Of a stretch of 56,652 bases of DNA, positions 7,615 to 17,168 are shown piece by piece. This DNA comes from Bacteroidota bacterium. Its GTDB lineage: Bacteria; Bacteroidota; Bacteroidia; Chitinophagales; Chitinophagaceae. Each line of letters starts with the position of its first letter. Positions within the stretch are counted from its first letter, which is position 1. A model generated the notes under the pieces. That model was not told the DNA's origin and made no database searches. It saw only the letters and a list, made by a program, of their open reading frames with translations. The translations under genes and the position numbers were made by a program. The stretch lies in NCBI GenBank assembly GCA_947454025.1, contig CANGIZ010000005.1:1-56652 (forward strand), read 5' to 3'.

Positions 7615-9621
7615 TTAATTGATAAAATTCCACCAAAATCCTACCCTAAACCACATTCCAGTACCTGGATAATTTTGTGCCGAAAAATTATAAGCCTTAC
7701 CCAAAGATGGACTTGTAGGAATTAAAGTATTTAAATGCTCCAAACGCACATAACCTTTAAATCTTTTAATCATGAAATGTAAAAATGCATTGGCAGTGGG
7801 TCTGTTCTGCGTTGTATAACTATCTTGGTTATAAAACTGACCAGTAAAAGGCATATAGCCATCCGCTTTATAATTGCTATGGTAAATCAATTCAAGCCCT
7901 GTTGACAAATTTAAATTTTTATAAAAATTACCTTCAAAAGCCAATCTTTGTCTGGTTAATAATAAAGGAACATGAATAGGTACATTCGGATCTAATACTT
8001 GAACCGAAATTTGATCATACCAATTCCAATGCGTCGTTAATTTAATTTTATGTTCCAATTGTCCTCTCAAATAATTAATTAAACTACCATAAACAGCCGG
8101 CTGAAATCCAGAACTAAAATAACGATAGTTTTGAATTATCTGATAACTTACCGAAGCATTCCATCCAGTAATTTTATTTCCAACAGTACCGTCTAATATT
8201 GTCGCGTTTTCCTTGTCAATCCCCTTGAGGCTATTGATGGGAAACTGCGTGATGCCTAAATTATTTAATGCGGGGGTACGATTCAAATTTTGAAAAGACA
8301 ATTGTATAAAAGTTCCTTTATTGGTTAAAATACGGGACAGTGCAGCTTGCGCATCGTAATCACCAGCATGATAGCCATTCAAAAATAATTTACCAGTTGC
8401 CAAAACATCCCACAACTGACTCCTGGTTTTGTTTTTATAGGTTGCCATTCCATAAATATCATAATGACTCCAACTAGATTGCCCAGGAAAATTGGCAGTC
8501 ATTTGAGTATACCCCGAACCAACTTGTAAAAACTGATTGCTATTCTTTTTTTCGGGATAACTAATTAAACTAAACTCATTCGTAAAAACCGACCAATTAT
8601 CTGTGAATTTAACCTTGTATGAACTGTCGTATAGGATTCCAAAGTATTGCATGTAATTAGCAACCGAAGGATTTGCATCCGAAAATGAATATTGATTGGA
8701 CTGAATTTTTATTTCGTTTTGCAAACGTAATCTTGGATAAAACAAATGTGTGACAACTGTATCTTTAACGATTGAATCTTTTTGACCAAAATCATAAGAT
8801 TGGCGCCATGCAATCGTGTTTTGCTTATACGTTGTGCCCGTTGCAATACTCGTGTTAAACGGATTTCTAAAGGAAGCTCCACTTACCCCCAATCGCGTTT
8901 CCAATTCATAAGGATTGTTTAGAGATAAACTATCTAGTAAATTTGCATTCACCAAGCCGCCATTTTCAGAGGCAGCCGCTTTGTTGAATAATAAAACTAA
9001 GAAGGACTCATATCTTTTTCTCAAGGATTGAAAATGAGCCGTAATGCGCATATTATTTAAATTGGCATTTTGATTCTTCAAACTGCCTGGCGAATTGCTA
9101 AATCGATACTCAAAAGAATAATTGAGTTGTTGCTTTTTATTTTGCGTATGCTTTACTTCCACTAACTGTTCACCCTTGCCTCCTAATAAATACGCAAGTT
9201 CGGTATATGGACGCGTAGTTTGATAAAAAGGCGTGGTCTCCAAATTATACATATACCCATCATATGCATGAAATCCTGCATCCCAGCCCGAGGAAGTGTA
9301 AGGCGCTTTGGCATTGAATAAATAAGACTTGGATGCCGTACCTAAATTTCCTAAATCGTAGGAAGTGAAAGGAATGGGATAATGCACGAAAAAATCATTA
9401 ATACTAGAATCCAATTTTTGAATCTCATTATTATTGTAGTACTTGTAATAAATTGTAATGGAATCGGCATTCTTATCCCTTCGCTGCAATGAATCGGGCG
9501 TTTTAGTATTGGCCATCCTTGGCATGCCTCCCATATTGGAGCCATAGCCTTGCGCTTGCATTTTTACTTGAAAAAGCATGAACAATAACAATGCAAATAA
9601 AAACGACTTAATAGGAGCCAT
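7615..9621 (-). CDS. Putative porin, Porin_10-like outer-membrane beta barrel
   Basis: A 668-residue protein with a signal peptide ending in MQAQ (about residue 24), a Gly/Met-rich segment, and then a long succession of alternating amphipathic strands ending in MWFRVGFWWNFIN, an aromatic-rich last strand typical of an outer-membrane barrel. The overall architecture fits the Bacteroidota putative-porin family (Porin_10). The gene begins 12 bases after the purine nucleoside phosphorylase stop on the same strand, so co-transcription is likely. A substrate cannot be read from sequence; nucleoside uptake is only a context-based guess. Confidence 0.82.
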   Translation of the reverse strand: MAPIKSFLFALLLFMLFQVKMQAQGYGSNMGGMPRMANTKTPDSLQRRDKNADSITIYYKYYNNNEIQKLDSSINDFFVHYPIPFTSYDLGNLGTASKSYLFNAKAPYTSSGWDAGFHAYDGYMYNLETTPFYQTTRPYTELAYLLGGKGEQLVEVKHTQNKKQQLNYSFEYRFSNSPGSLKNQNANLNNMRITAHFQSLRKRYESFLVLLFNKAAASENGGLVNANLLDSLSLNNPYELETRLGVSGASFRNPFNTSIATGTTYKQNTIAWRQSYDFGQKDSIVKDTVVTHLFYPRLRLQNEIKIQSNQYSFSDANPSVANYMQYFGILYDSSYKVKFTDNWSVFTNEFSLISYPEKKNSNQFLQVGSGYTQMTANFPGQSSWSHYDIYGMATYKNKTRSQLWDVLATGKLFLNGYHAGDYDAQAALSRILTNKGTFIQLSFQNLNRTPALNNLGITQFPINSLKGIDKENATILDGTVGNKITGWNASVSYQIIQNYRYFSSGFQPAVYGSLINYLRGQLEHKIKLTTHWNWYDQISVQVLDPNVPIHVPLLLTRQRLAFEGNFYKNLNLSTGLELIYHSNYKADGYMPFTGQFYNQDSYTTQNRPTANAFLHFMIKRFKGYVRLEHLNTLIPTSPSLGKAYNFSAQNYPGTGMWFRVGFWWNFIN

Positions 9622-9633
9622 GCAATTTATTAA

Positions 9634-10458
9634 TTATGCGATTTCTTTTAACAATTCGCTAAATATGAGTGTCAACTTAGGCTCAGCGGCATTGGCTGCT
9701 TCTAAAACTTCTTCATGCGTAATTACATTATTGTCCTCGCGGATACCTAAATCGGTAACTACACTAATTGCAAAAACTTTCATGCCACAGTGCACCGCAG
9801 CAATATTTTCTTGCACCGTACTCATGCCCACTACATCGCCACCTACTGCTTTAATTAATTTGTATTCAGCTCTGGTTTCAAAAGTAGGACCTGTAACACC
9901 CACATATACTCCTTCGTGCAATTGAATTCCATTTGCATTGGCAATGGCTTTTGCTTTTTGAATAAAACTATCGGCATAGGGTTCACTCATATCAGGAAAA
10001 CGAGTTCCTAAATCGGCTTCGTTCTTTCCAATTAATGGGTTAATCGTAAACAAACTAATATGATCTCTTAATATCATCAAGTCCCCTACTGCGTAATCGG
10101 CATTTACTCCACCTGCAGCATTGGATAACAATAAATTTTGAACGCCTAATAATTTCAACACACGTACTGGATAAGCAACTTGCTCGGGTGCATAGCCTTC
10201 ATAAAAATGGAAACGACCTTCCATTACCCAAACACGCTTTCCATTTAAAGTGCCTAATATTAAACGACCCTTATGCCCTTCTACAGTACTTACTGGGAAA
10301 TGAGGAATGTCTTTATAGGGAATTTCAAAATCAACTTCAATTTTAGTGGCTAAATTTCCTAGTCCACTTCCTAGTATTATGGCAGTTGTTGCGGTCTCTT
10401 TTACCTTAGACTGAATAAAGCTTGCAGTCTCGTGTAATTGTGTCATTAGCTGTGTCAT
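9634..10458 (-). CDS. Purine-nucleoside phosphorylase
   Basis: A 274-residue trimeric-type (PNP/MTAP family) phosphorylase that splits purine nucleosides with phosphate to base plus ribose-1-phosphate. Diagnostic segments are ILGSGLGNLA (phosphate loop) near the N terminus, LLSNAAGGVN, GPTFETRAEY and VGMSTVQE. I chose the start at 10458 over an upstream in-frame ATG at 10494: a Shine-Dalgarno-like AAAGGAG lies just upstream of 10458, and a -7 box TATATTTG sits inside the would-be extension. It leads a probable two-gene unit with the porin, for purine salvage. Confidence 0.95.
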   Translation of the reverse strand: MTQLMTQLHETASFIQSKVKETATTAIILGSGLGNLATKIEVDFEIPYKDIPHFPVSTVEGHKGRLILGTLNGKRVWVMEGRFHFYEGYAPEQVAYPVRVLKLLGVQNLLLSNAAGGVNADYAVGDLMILRDHISLFTINPLIGKNEADLGTRFPDMSEPYADSFIQKAKAIANANGIQLHEGVYVGVTGPTFETRAEYKLIKAVGGDVVGMSTVQENIAAVHCGMKVFAISVVTDLGIREDNNVITHEEVLEAANAAEPKLTLIFSELLKEIA

Positions 10459-10460
10459 AC

Positions 10461-10467
10461 GCTCCTT
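10461..10467 (-). promoter_or_regulatory. Shine-Dalgarno-like AAAGGAG of purine-nucleoside phosphorylase
   Basis: AAAGGAG lies immediately upstream of ATG 10458. It is unusual for this window, where start codons generally lack such a site, and its spacing of about two to three bases is short. Confidence 0.5.
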
Positions 10468-10478
10468 TAATTTGGACA

Positions 10479-10486
10479 CAAATATA
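10479..10486 (-). promoter_or_regulatory. -7 box TATATTTG for purine-nucleoside phosphorylase
   Basis: A full match to TAnnTTTG 20 bases before ATG 10458, giving a leader of about 16 bases that contains the AAAGGAG site. It argues against the upstream ATG. Confidence 0.5.
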
Positions 10487-10514
10487 ACAAGCAAAGCCCA
10501 TTAAATAGGTAAAA

Positions 10515-11759
10515 CTATGGTTTAGGTTCGTGCTCTTTTACAACTGGGTCGTTTTTTAGCACCGAATACGCAATGATGGCACTTAAAAGCATTAAAATAC
10601 TCCCCATTAAAAAGGAGACACCCGGGAAATAAAACCCATGCGCAGGATTACTAAAATAAGAGAAAAGTCCTGTCATAATTAAAGGCCCTACGATGGAAGT
10701 AACACTCATGATACTTGTTAAAGATCCTTGCAATTCGCCCTGCTCATTTTTAGGTACATGTACCGAAATAAGGGATTGTAATGCAGGTCCTGAAATACCT
10801 CCAAAGCAATAAGGTATCAAAAACACAAACATCATCCAAGACTGCGTAGCAAAGGCAAACAAAAATAAACCCAAAGCATACAAGGCTATGCCAAAATAAA
10901 CGCTTCTTTCATTTCCCAATTTGGGATTAATAAATCGAATTAAAACGCCTTGCACAATGCCCACTAGCAATCCAACCATGCCTAATGACATGCCAATCAT
11001 CTTAGGACTCCAATGGAATTTTTCAATATTCGCAAAACTCCAGTTGCTTTGCACTGCATGCGCACCAATATAAATAAATACTAAGGATGCTATAAGTCCT
11101 GACACTGCTGGGTACTTTCTTAAATGTGATAAAGCACCTAAAGGATTTGACCTAGACCACTCAAAGCTTCTTCTATTTTCAGTTGCCAATGATTCTGGTA
11201 ATACAAAATAACCATACAATGCATTTACCAAGGCTAAACAAGCGGCCACTATAAATGGCAACCTAGGACTTAACTCTCCCAAAAAACCACCTAACATTGG
11301 GCCAATAATAAACCCAACTCCAAATGCAGCTCCAATCATACCAAAATTTTGTGCACGATTATTATCATCACTAATATCGGCCATATACGCCGAGGCTGTT
11401 GTGAAACTTGCTCCTGTAATTCCAGAAATGGTTCTTCCTATAAATAAAAACCAAATTGTTGGTGAAAATGCTAAAAACAAATAATCTAAACCAAAACCTA
11501 ATAAAGAGAAAAGCAATACCGGACGACGTCCGTATTTATCACTTAAACTTCCGATTAAGGGAGAGAACAAAAATTGCATACTTGCATATAAAAATGTAAG
11601 CCACCCTGAATAAATGGACACCTTACTAATATCATCCGTACCTAATAAATGTTTGATTAACTGAGGCATTACGGGGATAATAATTCCCAATCCAATGACG
11701 TCAATTAATAAAGTAAGAAAGATAAATCCTACTGCTGCTTTTCGGTTATTTGTTGCCAT
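10515..11759 (-). CDS. TCR/Tet-like MFS transporter
   Basis: A 414-residue drug:proton antiporter of the TetA-like DHA1 group with 12 predicted helices. Helix 1 carries LIDVIGLGIIIPVMP, the loop between helices 2 and 3 has the MFS motif A GSLSDKYGRRPV, and helix 5 carries GAAFGVGFIIGPMLGG (motif C of antiporters). The start at MATNNRK is preferred over an ATG six codons upstream, since a -7 box TATATTTA ends seven bases before it. Family membership is firm. Tetracycline resistance should not be assumed, because chromosomal members of this group are common in Bacteroidota. Confidence 0.88.
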   Translation of the reverse strand: MATNNRKAAVGFIFLTLLIDVIGLGIIIPVMPQLIKHLLGTDDISKVSIYSGWLTFLYASMQFLFSPLIGSLSDKYGRRPVLLFSLLGFGLDYLFLAFSPTIWFLFIGRTISGITGASFTTASAYMADISDDNNRAQNFGMIGAAFGVGFIIGPMLGGFLGELSPRLPFIVAACLALVNALYGYFVLPESLATENRRSFEWSRSNPLGALSHLRKYPAVSGLIASLVFIYIGAHAVQSNWSFANIEKFHWSPKMIGMSLGMVGLLVGIVQGVLIRFINPKLGNERSVYFGIALYALGLFLFAFATQSWMMFVFLIPYCFGGISGPALQSLISVHVPKNEQGELQGSLTSIMSVTSIVGPLIMTGLFSYFSNPAHGFYFPGVSFLMGSILMLLSAIIAYSVLKNDPVVKEHEPKP

Positions 11760-11766
11760 AGTGGCG

Positions 11767-11774
11767 TAAATATA
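11767..11774 (-). promoter_or_regulatory. -7 box TATATTTA for MFS gene
   Basis: It ends seven bases before ATG 11759, which predicts a leader of about three bases. Confidence 0.4.
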
Positions 11775-11775
11775 C

Positions 11776-11809
11776 AATAAAAAGCCCCATCCAAAAATGG
11801 ACAGGGCTT
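11776..11809 (-). terminator. Intrinsic terminator after clpB
   Basis: AAGCCC (11782-11787) plus TCCA pair with TGGA plus GGGCTT (to 11809) around loop AAAA, with a two-base internal mismatch. On the leftward transcript a U-rich tail follows. It sits between the clpB stop and the MFS promoter. Confidence 0.7.
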
Positions 11810-11855
11810 ATAAAATTTATGTTAACAGCTACTAACTATTTAACCTTTACTGGAA

Positions 11856-14459
11856 TTATGCTTCATTCCTGAATACGATAACACCGTCAAATATATCAAT
11901 TAACACTTTCTTGGTTTTGTCTATTTCACCACTTAGTATTTTTTTACTTAGTTCGTTAACTACCATTTTTTGGATTAATCTTTTTAAAGGTCTAGCACCA
12001 AATTGCATATCAAACCCTTGTTCAGATAAATACTCCACTAAGTAATCACTAAATTCAATTTGCATTCCGTTTTCTGCCACCAAGTGTTTTAAATTGTTCA
12101 ATTGTATTTTCACAATCGATGCCATTTGTTTTTGCAATAAAGGCGAGAACATGATGATTTCGTCAACCCTATTTAAAAACTCGGGACGAATGGTTTGCTT
12201 TAACAATGCCATCACTTCGGTCTTAGACTTTTCCACTTTGGATTCCAAGTTTTTATCTGTAACGCCTTCGAAGGTTTCTTGAATAATATGACTTCCTATA
12301 TTAGAGGTCATAATAATAATGGTGTTCTTGAAATTCACCGTTCTTCCTTTGTTGTCGGTTAAGTGTCCGTCGTCTAATACTTGTAATAAAATATTCCAAA
12401 CATCAGGATGCGCTTTTTCAATCTCATCCAACAATACTACACTATACGGTTTTCTACGAACCGCTTCTGTTAATTGACCACCTTCATCATATCCTACATA
12501 GCCCGGAGGCGCACCAACCAATCTCGAAACCGAATGTTTCTCTTGGTATTCACTCATGTCTATACGCGTCATCATAGCATCGTCGTCGAATAAATATTCG
12601 GCTAAGGCTTTTGCCAACTCCGTTTTACCCACACCTGTAGTACCTAAGAATATAAAAGACCCAATTGGTTTTTTCGGATCCTGCAAACCAGCCCTACTTC
12701 TTCTTATAGCATCAGACACTGCAGTAATGGCTTCCTCCTGTCCAATTACACGATTATGCAACTCGGTTTCCAAATGCAATAATTTTTCTCTTTCCGATTG
12801 CATCATTTTACTTACAGGAATCCCCGTAGCTTTTGCAACATTTTCTGCAATGTCTTCGGCGTCTACCTCTTCCTTCATTAAACGTTTCCCGTTCACACCC
12901 AGCTCTTGCAATTGTTTCGTACAATTTACTAATTCAGTTTCGGCTTCTTTTAATTTACCATATCTAATTTCAGCCACCTTGCCATAATCGCCATTACGTT
13001 CAGCAACTTCGGCTTCTTGTTTTAATTTTTCAATATCCGATTTTGCTTTTTGTACTTTGTCTACAATCTCTTTTTCTTCTGACCATTTGGCTTTTAACGT
13101 GTCTTGTTGAACTGTTAAATTACTAATGTCAATATTCAACGCTTTTAACTGTTCAGGATTATTCTCTCTTTTAATAGCTTCTCTTTCAATTTCTAATTGA
13201 CGAATTTGACGCATTAAAGTATCCAGCTCTTCGGGCATGGAATTCATTTCCAACCTTAATTTCGCAGCACTCTCGTCGATTAAGTCAATGGCTTTGTCGG
13301 GTAAAAAACGATCGGTGATATACCTACTTGATAATTCCACTGCGGCAATAATTGCTTCGTCCTTAATACGCACATGGTGATGCGTTTCGTATCTTTCTTT
13401 TAATCCTCTTAAAATAGAAATGGCATCCTCCTTGGTTGGTTCATCAATCATTACTTTTTGAAAACGACGCTCTAAGGCTTTGTCCTTTTCAAAAAACTTT
13501 TGATACTCGGCTAAGGTTGTTGCACCAATGGCTCTTAACTCACCTCTAGCCAATGCAGGTTTTAAAATATTCGCAGCATCCATGGCACCTTCGCCTCCAC
13601 CAGCTCCTACTAAAGTATGGATCTCATCAATAAATAAAACTACTTCGCCATCGCTGGTAGCTACTTCTTTCACTACTCCTTTTAAACGTTCTTCAAATTC
13701 TCCTTTATATTTTGCACCCGCAATTAACTGCCCCATATCCAAAGCGTAAATAATTTTACTCTTTAAATTATCGGGCACATCGCCATTTACAATACGCATC
13801 GCTAAACCTTCGGCAATGGCTGTTTTACCCACTCCTGGTTCACCCACTAAAATGGGATTGTTTTTACTACGGCGTGAAAGAATATGCAAGGTTCTTCGGA
13901 TTTCTTCATCACGACCAATCACTGGGTCTAGTTTGCCGTTGTTGGCTAATTCATTTAAGTTTTTTGCATACTTTGACAAGGACTGAAACTGTGTTTCCTG
14001 CGTTGCAGAATGAACCGTTTCTCCTTTACGTAATTCTTTAATAGCCGCAATCAACCCTTTTTCGGTCAGTCCTGCGTCTTTTAAAATTTTTCCGGCACCA
14101 TCATTCACTTGCAAAATGGCAATTAAAATATGCTCCACAGTAACGAACTCGTCACCAAACGTTTTTAATGCTCCATTGGATTTTAATAAAACCGCATTTA
14201 AGTCTCTACTTACATTAGATGCTGGCTCTCCACTTTGTTGCTTTGCCAAAGTAGGTATTAACTCTTCGGTTTTTTGCAACACCAAACTTGGATTTACATT
14301 GTTCTTTTTTAATAAGAACTCGGTAGAGCTATCCTTGTCCAATAAAATTGCTTTTAATAAATGCGCAGTTTCAATAGAAGCATTGCTGTTATTATAAGCC
14401 AATTGTTGGGCAGCTTGGATCGCCTCCTGTGCTTTAATGGTATATTGATTTAAATTCAT
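11856..14459 (-). CDS. clpB: ATP-dependent disaggregase ClpB
   Basis: An 867-residue Hsp100 chaperone of full length. Order of domains: Clp N-domain (1-145), first AAA+ module with Walker A GEPGVGKT at 206-213 and Walker [11 protein letters not shown], a coiled-coil middle domain at about 405-520, and the second AAA+ module with GTTGVGKTE near 605 and [11 protein letters not shown]. The middle domain marks it as ClpB rather than ClpA or ClpC. It resolves aggregates together with DnaK in the cytoplasm. Transcribed alone, ending at a hairpin near 11.8 kb. I saw no CIRCE-like inverted repeat upstream. Confidence 0.98.
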   Translation of the reverse strand: MNLNQYTIKAQEAIQAAQQLAYNNSNASIETAHLLKAILLDKDSSTEFLLKKNNVNPSLVLQKTEELIPTLAKQQSGEPASNVSRDLNAVLLKSNGALKTFGDEFVTVEHILIAILQVNDGAGKILKDAGLTEKGLIAAIKELRKGETVHSATQETQFQSLSKYAKNLNELANNGKLDPVIGRDEEIRRTLHILSRRSKNNPILVGEPGVGKTAIAEGLAMRIVNGDVPDNLKSKIIYALDMGQLIAGAKYKGEFEERLKGVVKEVATSDGEVVLFIDEIHTLVGAGGGEGAMDAANILKPALARGELRAIGATTLAEYQKFFEKDKALERRFQKVMIDEPTKEDAISILRGLKERYETHHHVRIKDEAIIAAVELSSRYITDRFLPDKAIDLIDESAAKLRLEMNSMPEELDTLMRQIRQLEIEREAIKRENNPEQLKALNIDISNLTVQQDTLKAKWSEEKEIVDKVQKAKSDIEKLKQEAEVAERNGDYGKVAEIRYGKLKEAETELVNCTKQLQELGVNGKRLMKEEVDAEDIAENVAKATGIPVSKMMQSEREKLLHLETELHNRVIGQEEAITAVSDAIRRSRAGLQDPKKPIGSFIFLGTTGVGKTELAKALAEYLFDDDAMMTRIDMSEYQEKHSVSRLVGAPPGYVGYDEGGQLTEAVRRKPYSVVLLDEIEKAHPDVWNILLQVLDDGHLTDNKGRTVNFKNTIIIMTSNIGSHIIQETFEGVTDKNLESKVEKSKTEVMALLKQTIRPEFLNRVDEIIMFSPLLQKQMASIVKIQLNNLKHLVAENGMQIEFSDYLVEYLSEQGFDMQFGARPLKRLIQKMVVNELSKKILSGEIDKTKKVLIDIFDGVIVFRNEA

Positions 14460-14579
14460 AGTATTGATTATTTACAGTAAGGTACGCGCAAAACAGGCGC
14501 CAATCTATGATATAAGTTATAATGTCATATAATATAGATCAAACCGGAATAAAAGTCAGTCGTATCAAGGTTTTTCTGC

Positions 14580-14587
14580 TATTTTTA
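14580..14587 (+). promoter_or_regulatory. -7 box TATTTTTA, leaderless-type, queG
   Basis: It is followed by CAGC and then the GTG start at 14592, the same four-base spacing as eight other genes here. Confidence 0.5.
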
Positions 14588-14591
14588 CAGC

Positions 14592-15536
14592 GTGAACGAA
14601 TATTCAAATACAGTATTTATAAAAGAGCTGGCACAACAAATGGGCTTTGATTACTGCGGTATTGCAAAAGCTACTGAGTTAACTGAGGATGCTAAGCGAC
14701 TTGCTCAATGGATTGAAAAAGGATATCATGGCGAGATGTCCTATATGGAAAATCATTTTGACTTGAGAACCGATCCGCGGAAATTAGTACCCGGAGCTAA
14801 GTCGGTCATTACTTTTTTAAAGAACTATTATCCTGCAGAGGAAGCATTGACTTTAGGAAAAGCCCAGCATCCTAAAATTGCAAAGTATGCTTATGGCGAG
14901 GATTACCATGAAGTAATCCGACAACAATTATTTGAATTTTTAGATACCATGCGATCCATGATTGGCCCCATTGAAGGTCGTGGATTTGTGGACTCTGCTC
15001 CGGTGTTAGAAAGAGCATGGGCACAGTTATCTGGCGCAGGTTGGATTGGGAAAAATGGTAACTTAATAAGACATAAAGCTGGCTCTTTCTTTTTTATAGC
15101 TACCCTTATTATAGACTTGGACTTGATTTATGACGACCCTTTGCCTAAGGATTATTGCGGTGGATGTACAAAATGTATCGATGCTTGTCCAACGCAGGCT
15201 ATTCTGCCCAACAAAACTATTGAAGCGAATCATTGCATTAGCTACTTTACCATTGAATTAAAAAAAGAAACCATTGAAACCGACAAGTCCTTTAATGACT
15301 GGGCTTTCGGATGTGATATCTGCCAAGATGTTTGTCCTTGGAATAATTTTAGCAAACCACACCATGAAAAGAAATTTAAACCCCTAGATGGTTTGCTGCA
15401 AATGAAAGCAGATGATTGGATGCAAATTGAAGAAACTACTTTTAAAGCAAGGTTCAAAAAATCACCCTTGCTAAGATCAAAACTAAAAGGCATTCAAAGA
15501 AATATTCAATTCTTAAAAGAACAAGAAGGAAAATAG
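14592..15536 (+). CDS. queG: Epoxyqueuosine reductase QueG
   Basis: A 314-residue cobalamin-dependent iron-sulfur enzyme for the last step of queuosine synthesis in tRNA, reducing epoxyqueuosine to queuosine. The first cluster motif is CGGCTKCIDACP (C189, C192, C195, C199); the second set is CDICQDVCPW (C241, C244, C248) with C215. The catalytic-acid region VDSAPVLERAWAQ is present, with Asp134. It lacks the C-terminal HEAT-like repeat of the 379-residue E. coli enzyme, as many homologues do. It starts with GTG, four bases after a -7 box, and is divergent from clpB. Confidence 0.96.
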   Translation: MNEYSNTVFIKELAQQMGFDYCGIAKATELTEDAKRLAQWIEKGYHGEMSYMENHFDLRTDPRKLVPGAKSVITFLKNYYPAEEALTLGKAQHPKIAKYAYGEDYHEVIRQQLFEFLDTMRSMIGPIEGRGFVDSAPVLERAWAQLSGAGWIGKNGNLIRHKAGSFFFIATLIIDLDLIYDDPLPKDYCGGCTKCIDACPTQAILPNKTIEANHCISYFTIELKKETIETDKSFNDWAFGCDICQDVCPWNNFSKPHHEKKFKPLDGLLQMKADDWMQIEETTFKARFKKSPLLRSKLKGIQRNIQFLKEQEGK

Positions 15537-15564
15537 TTACGCAGGCGAAATTTAAATGATCGCA

Positions 15565-16059
15565 TTACTTATTATTCTCTTGCAATAACAATTCACGTAA
15601 ATTAGCCAACTCCATTTCCATCTTATACCCCAACACTTTTTCGTTTAATAAGGTTTGAAATTTTTCCCATGGATACCACTTTACATGTTGTTCAAACGAC
15701 CAATGAATTACATATATGCCTTGTTGTAATGGGATCCATTCAATCTTAACAAGATACGGTCTTTGACCTGTGGCTACCCAATCATAGGAAACTGAGCTAT
15801 CGGTTTTTGCCACCTGCTTAATAGTTTGTGTTCCTATATAAACGGTGCTATCTTTCCAAGTTGCTTTATTTTCTTTCCAATCACTCATCCAATATTGCCA
15901 TTGATTTAAATCACTTGTGTAATGTGCTATTTGCTGTGCATTGGCACTTACTTCTACTGCTCTTGAAACAATTACTGTGCTAGGAAATAACGCAGATATC
16001 GCCGTTACGATCGTACCCAAAACCAATAAGCTAATAATGACTAATTTAATCAATCGCAT
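15565..16059 (-). CDS. Membrane-anchored SRPBCC/START-like protein
   Basis: A 164-residue protein: one N-terminal membrane anchor (residues 4-25), then a hydrophobic-cavity fold of the polyketide-cyclase/START type. The region NLNQWQYWMSDWKENKATWKD and a following set of beta strands are characteristic. The chosen ATG at 16059 is one base beyond the permease stop (TAA-T-ATG), indicating translational coupling. An in-frame upstream ATG at 16095 would overlap the permease by 35 bases and is less likely. The ligand is unknown. Coupling to an ABC-2 permease suggests a membrane or lipid-related job, which is inference. Confidence 0.75.
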   Translation of the reverse strand: MRLIKLVIISLLVLGTIVTAISALFPSTVIVSRAVEVSANAQQIAHYTSDLNQWQYWMSDWKENKATWKDSTVYIGTQTIKQVAKTDSSVSYDWVATGQRPYLVKIEWIPLQQGIYVIHWSFEQHVKWYPWEKFQTLLNEKVLGYKMEMELANLRELLLQENNK

Positions 16060-16060
16060 A

Positions 16061-17164
16061 TTATTCCCATTTAAATATTTTAAACGCTGCAGCATATACT
16101 ACAACAATCCAAATTAATAAAATTGAAATGTCCCCCCAAGAATCTAACAAGCTATTGCCTTCAAAAGAGATATCACGCATTGCATTATTAAAATGTGTCA
16201 ATGGCAATATTTTACAAAAAGGTTGCATCCAGGTAGGAAAATTATCAATCGAAAAAAATGTGCCCGCTAATAAAAACTGTGGCAATGTAAAAATGTTCGC
16301 TAATGGCGGAATGGTGCTTTCGCTTTTAGCCACTCCACTTACAATAAACCCAAATCCCATAAATAATACAAGGGCAATAAAGCTAAGTACCATAATACTT
16401 GCAAAAGTTACCCAACCATGTACTAATGTAAATTTAAATGCATAATGCCCAATACCAATAATCACCACAGCAGTGATTAATTGAAATAATACCCTGCTTA
16501 AAGCTTCCCCTAAAATAATATATAAGCGTCGGATGGGTGTAGCATAAAAACGTTTTAAAACCAGTTGTTGCCTTAAATTAAAAAACAAAAAAGCAACTCC
16601 AAATACACCAGCACTTAATAAGGAAAATCCCATTTGCCCAGGCAATATAAAATCAATCGTGCGATAAATTCTTCCGGGTACTTGTTGAACTGTATTGTTC
16701 ACTTCGGCAATCGTGGGCGCATTGGGGAAAGTAGCTTGATTAATTTTACTAATCACCGCATTTAAAATAGACTTAACCAACTGAACATTTTGCGGATTGG
16801 CTGCTTCGGAACTAATTAAATTAATTGAATACGGTGCGTTTGCATTACCCGACTTTTGAATGCTAATTAAAGCCGTTATTCTTCCTTTTGAAAGTTCACT
16901 TTTTATTTTGACACTATCCCCTTGTACAAATTTCAAACCGGGAATTTTTCGAATGGTCGCATAAACCGGATTCAAGGTGTCCGACTTGCTATCCATAGCC
17001 ACATTCACATTAATATTTCCACCTCTACTCATAAAGCCAAACACAAGAATAAATATCATTGGGAATGCCACACTAAATACCACTGCAGAAGGGCTTCTAA
17101 AAGTTGACTTTAAACTGGCTTTGGTAATGGCCAACATGGCTTTAACCTGACTATATGGACGCAT
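16061..17164 (-). CDS. ABC-2 type transporter permease
   Basis: A 367-residue membrane subunit with the ABC-2 layout: one N-terminal helix (about 28-45, VVFSVAFPMIFILVFGFM), a large extracytoplasmic domain (about 50-170), then five helices from about 178 to the C terminus. The conserved LPLTHFNNAMRDI segment near 325 is typical. No ATPase gene is adjacent on either side, so the partner must be encoded elsewhere. It lies four bases after sppA and one base before the START-like gene, forming a tight three-gene run. The substrate is unknown. Confidence 0.88.
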   Translation of the reverse strand: MRPYSQVKAMLAITKASLKSTFRSPSAVVFSVAFPMIFILVFGFMSRGGNINVNVAMDSKSDTLNPVYATIRKIPGLKFVQGDSVKIKSELSKGRITALISIQKSGNANAPYSINLISSEAANPQNVQLVKSILNAVISKINQATFPNAPTIAEVNNTVQQVPGRIYRTIDFILPGQMGFSLLSAGVFGVAFLFFNLRQQLVLKRFYATPIRRLYIILGEALSRVLFQLITAVVIIGIGHYAFKFTLVHGWVTFASIMVLSFIALVLFMGFGFIVSGVAKSESTIPPLANIFTLPQFLLAGTFFSIDNFPTWMQPFCKILPLTHFNNAMRDISFEGNSLLDSWGDISILLIWIVVVYAAAFKIFKWE

Positions 17165-17168
17165 ATGC

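Noticed and set aside
10515..11759. A tetracycline-resistance determinant
   Set aside because: The MFS gene belongs to the same broad group, but base composition and context are chromosomal, with no mobile element, so resistance is not claimed.
12556..12987. A 143-codon open frame opposite clpB
   Set aside because: It is the mirror of a conserved AAA+ coding region; its translation is low-complexity Ser/Ala/Phe text typical of antisense frames and has no promoter of its own.
14505..14537. AT-rich imperfect palindrome between clpB and queG
   Set aside because: Only four plus four pairs with central mismatches, all A/T except the outer C-G; expected by chance in a 70% A/T gap. Not called as an operator or heat-shock site.
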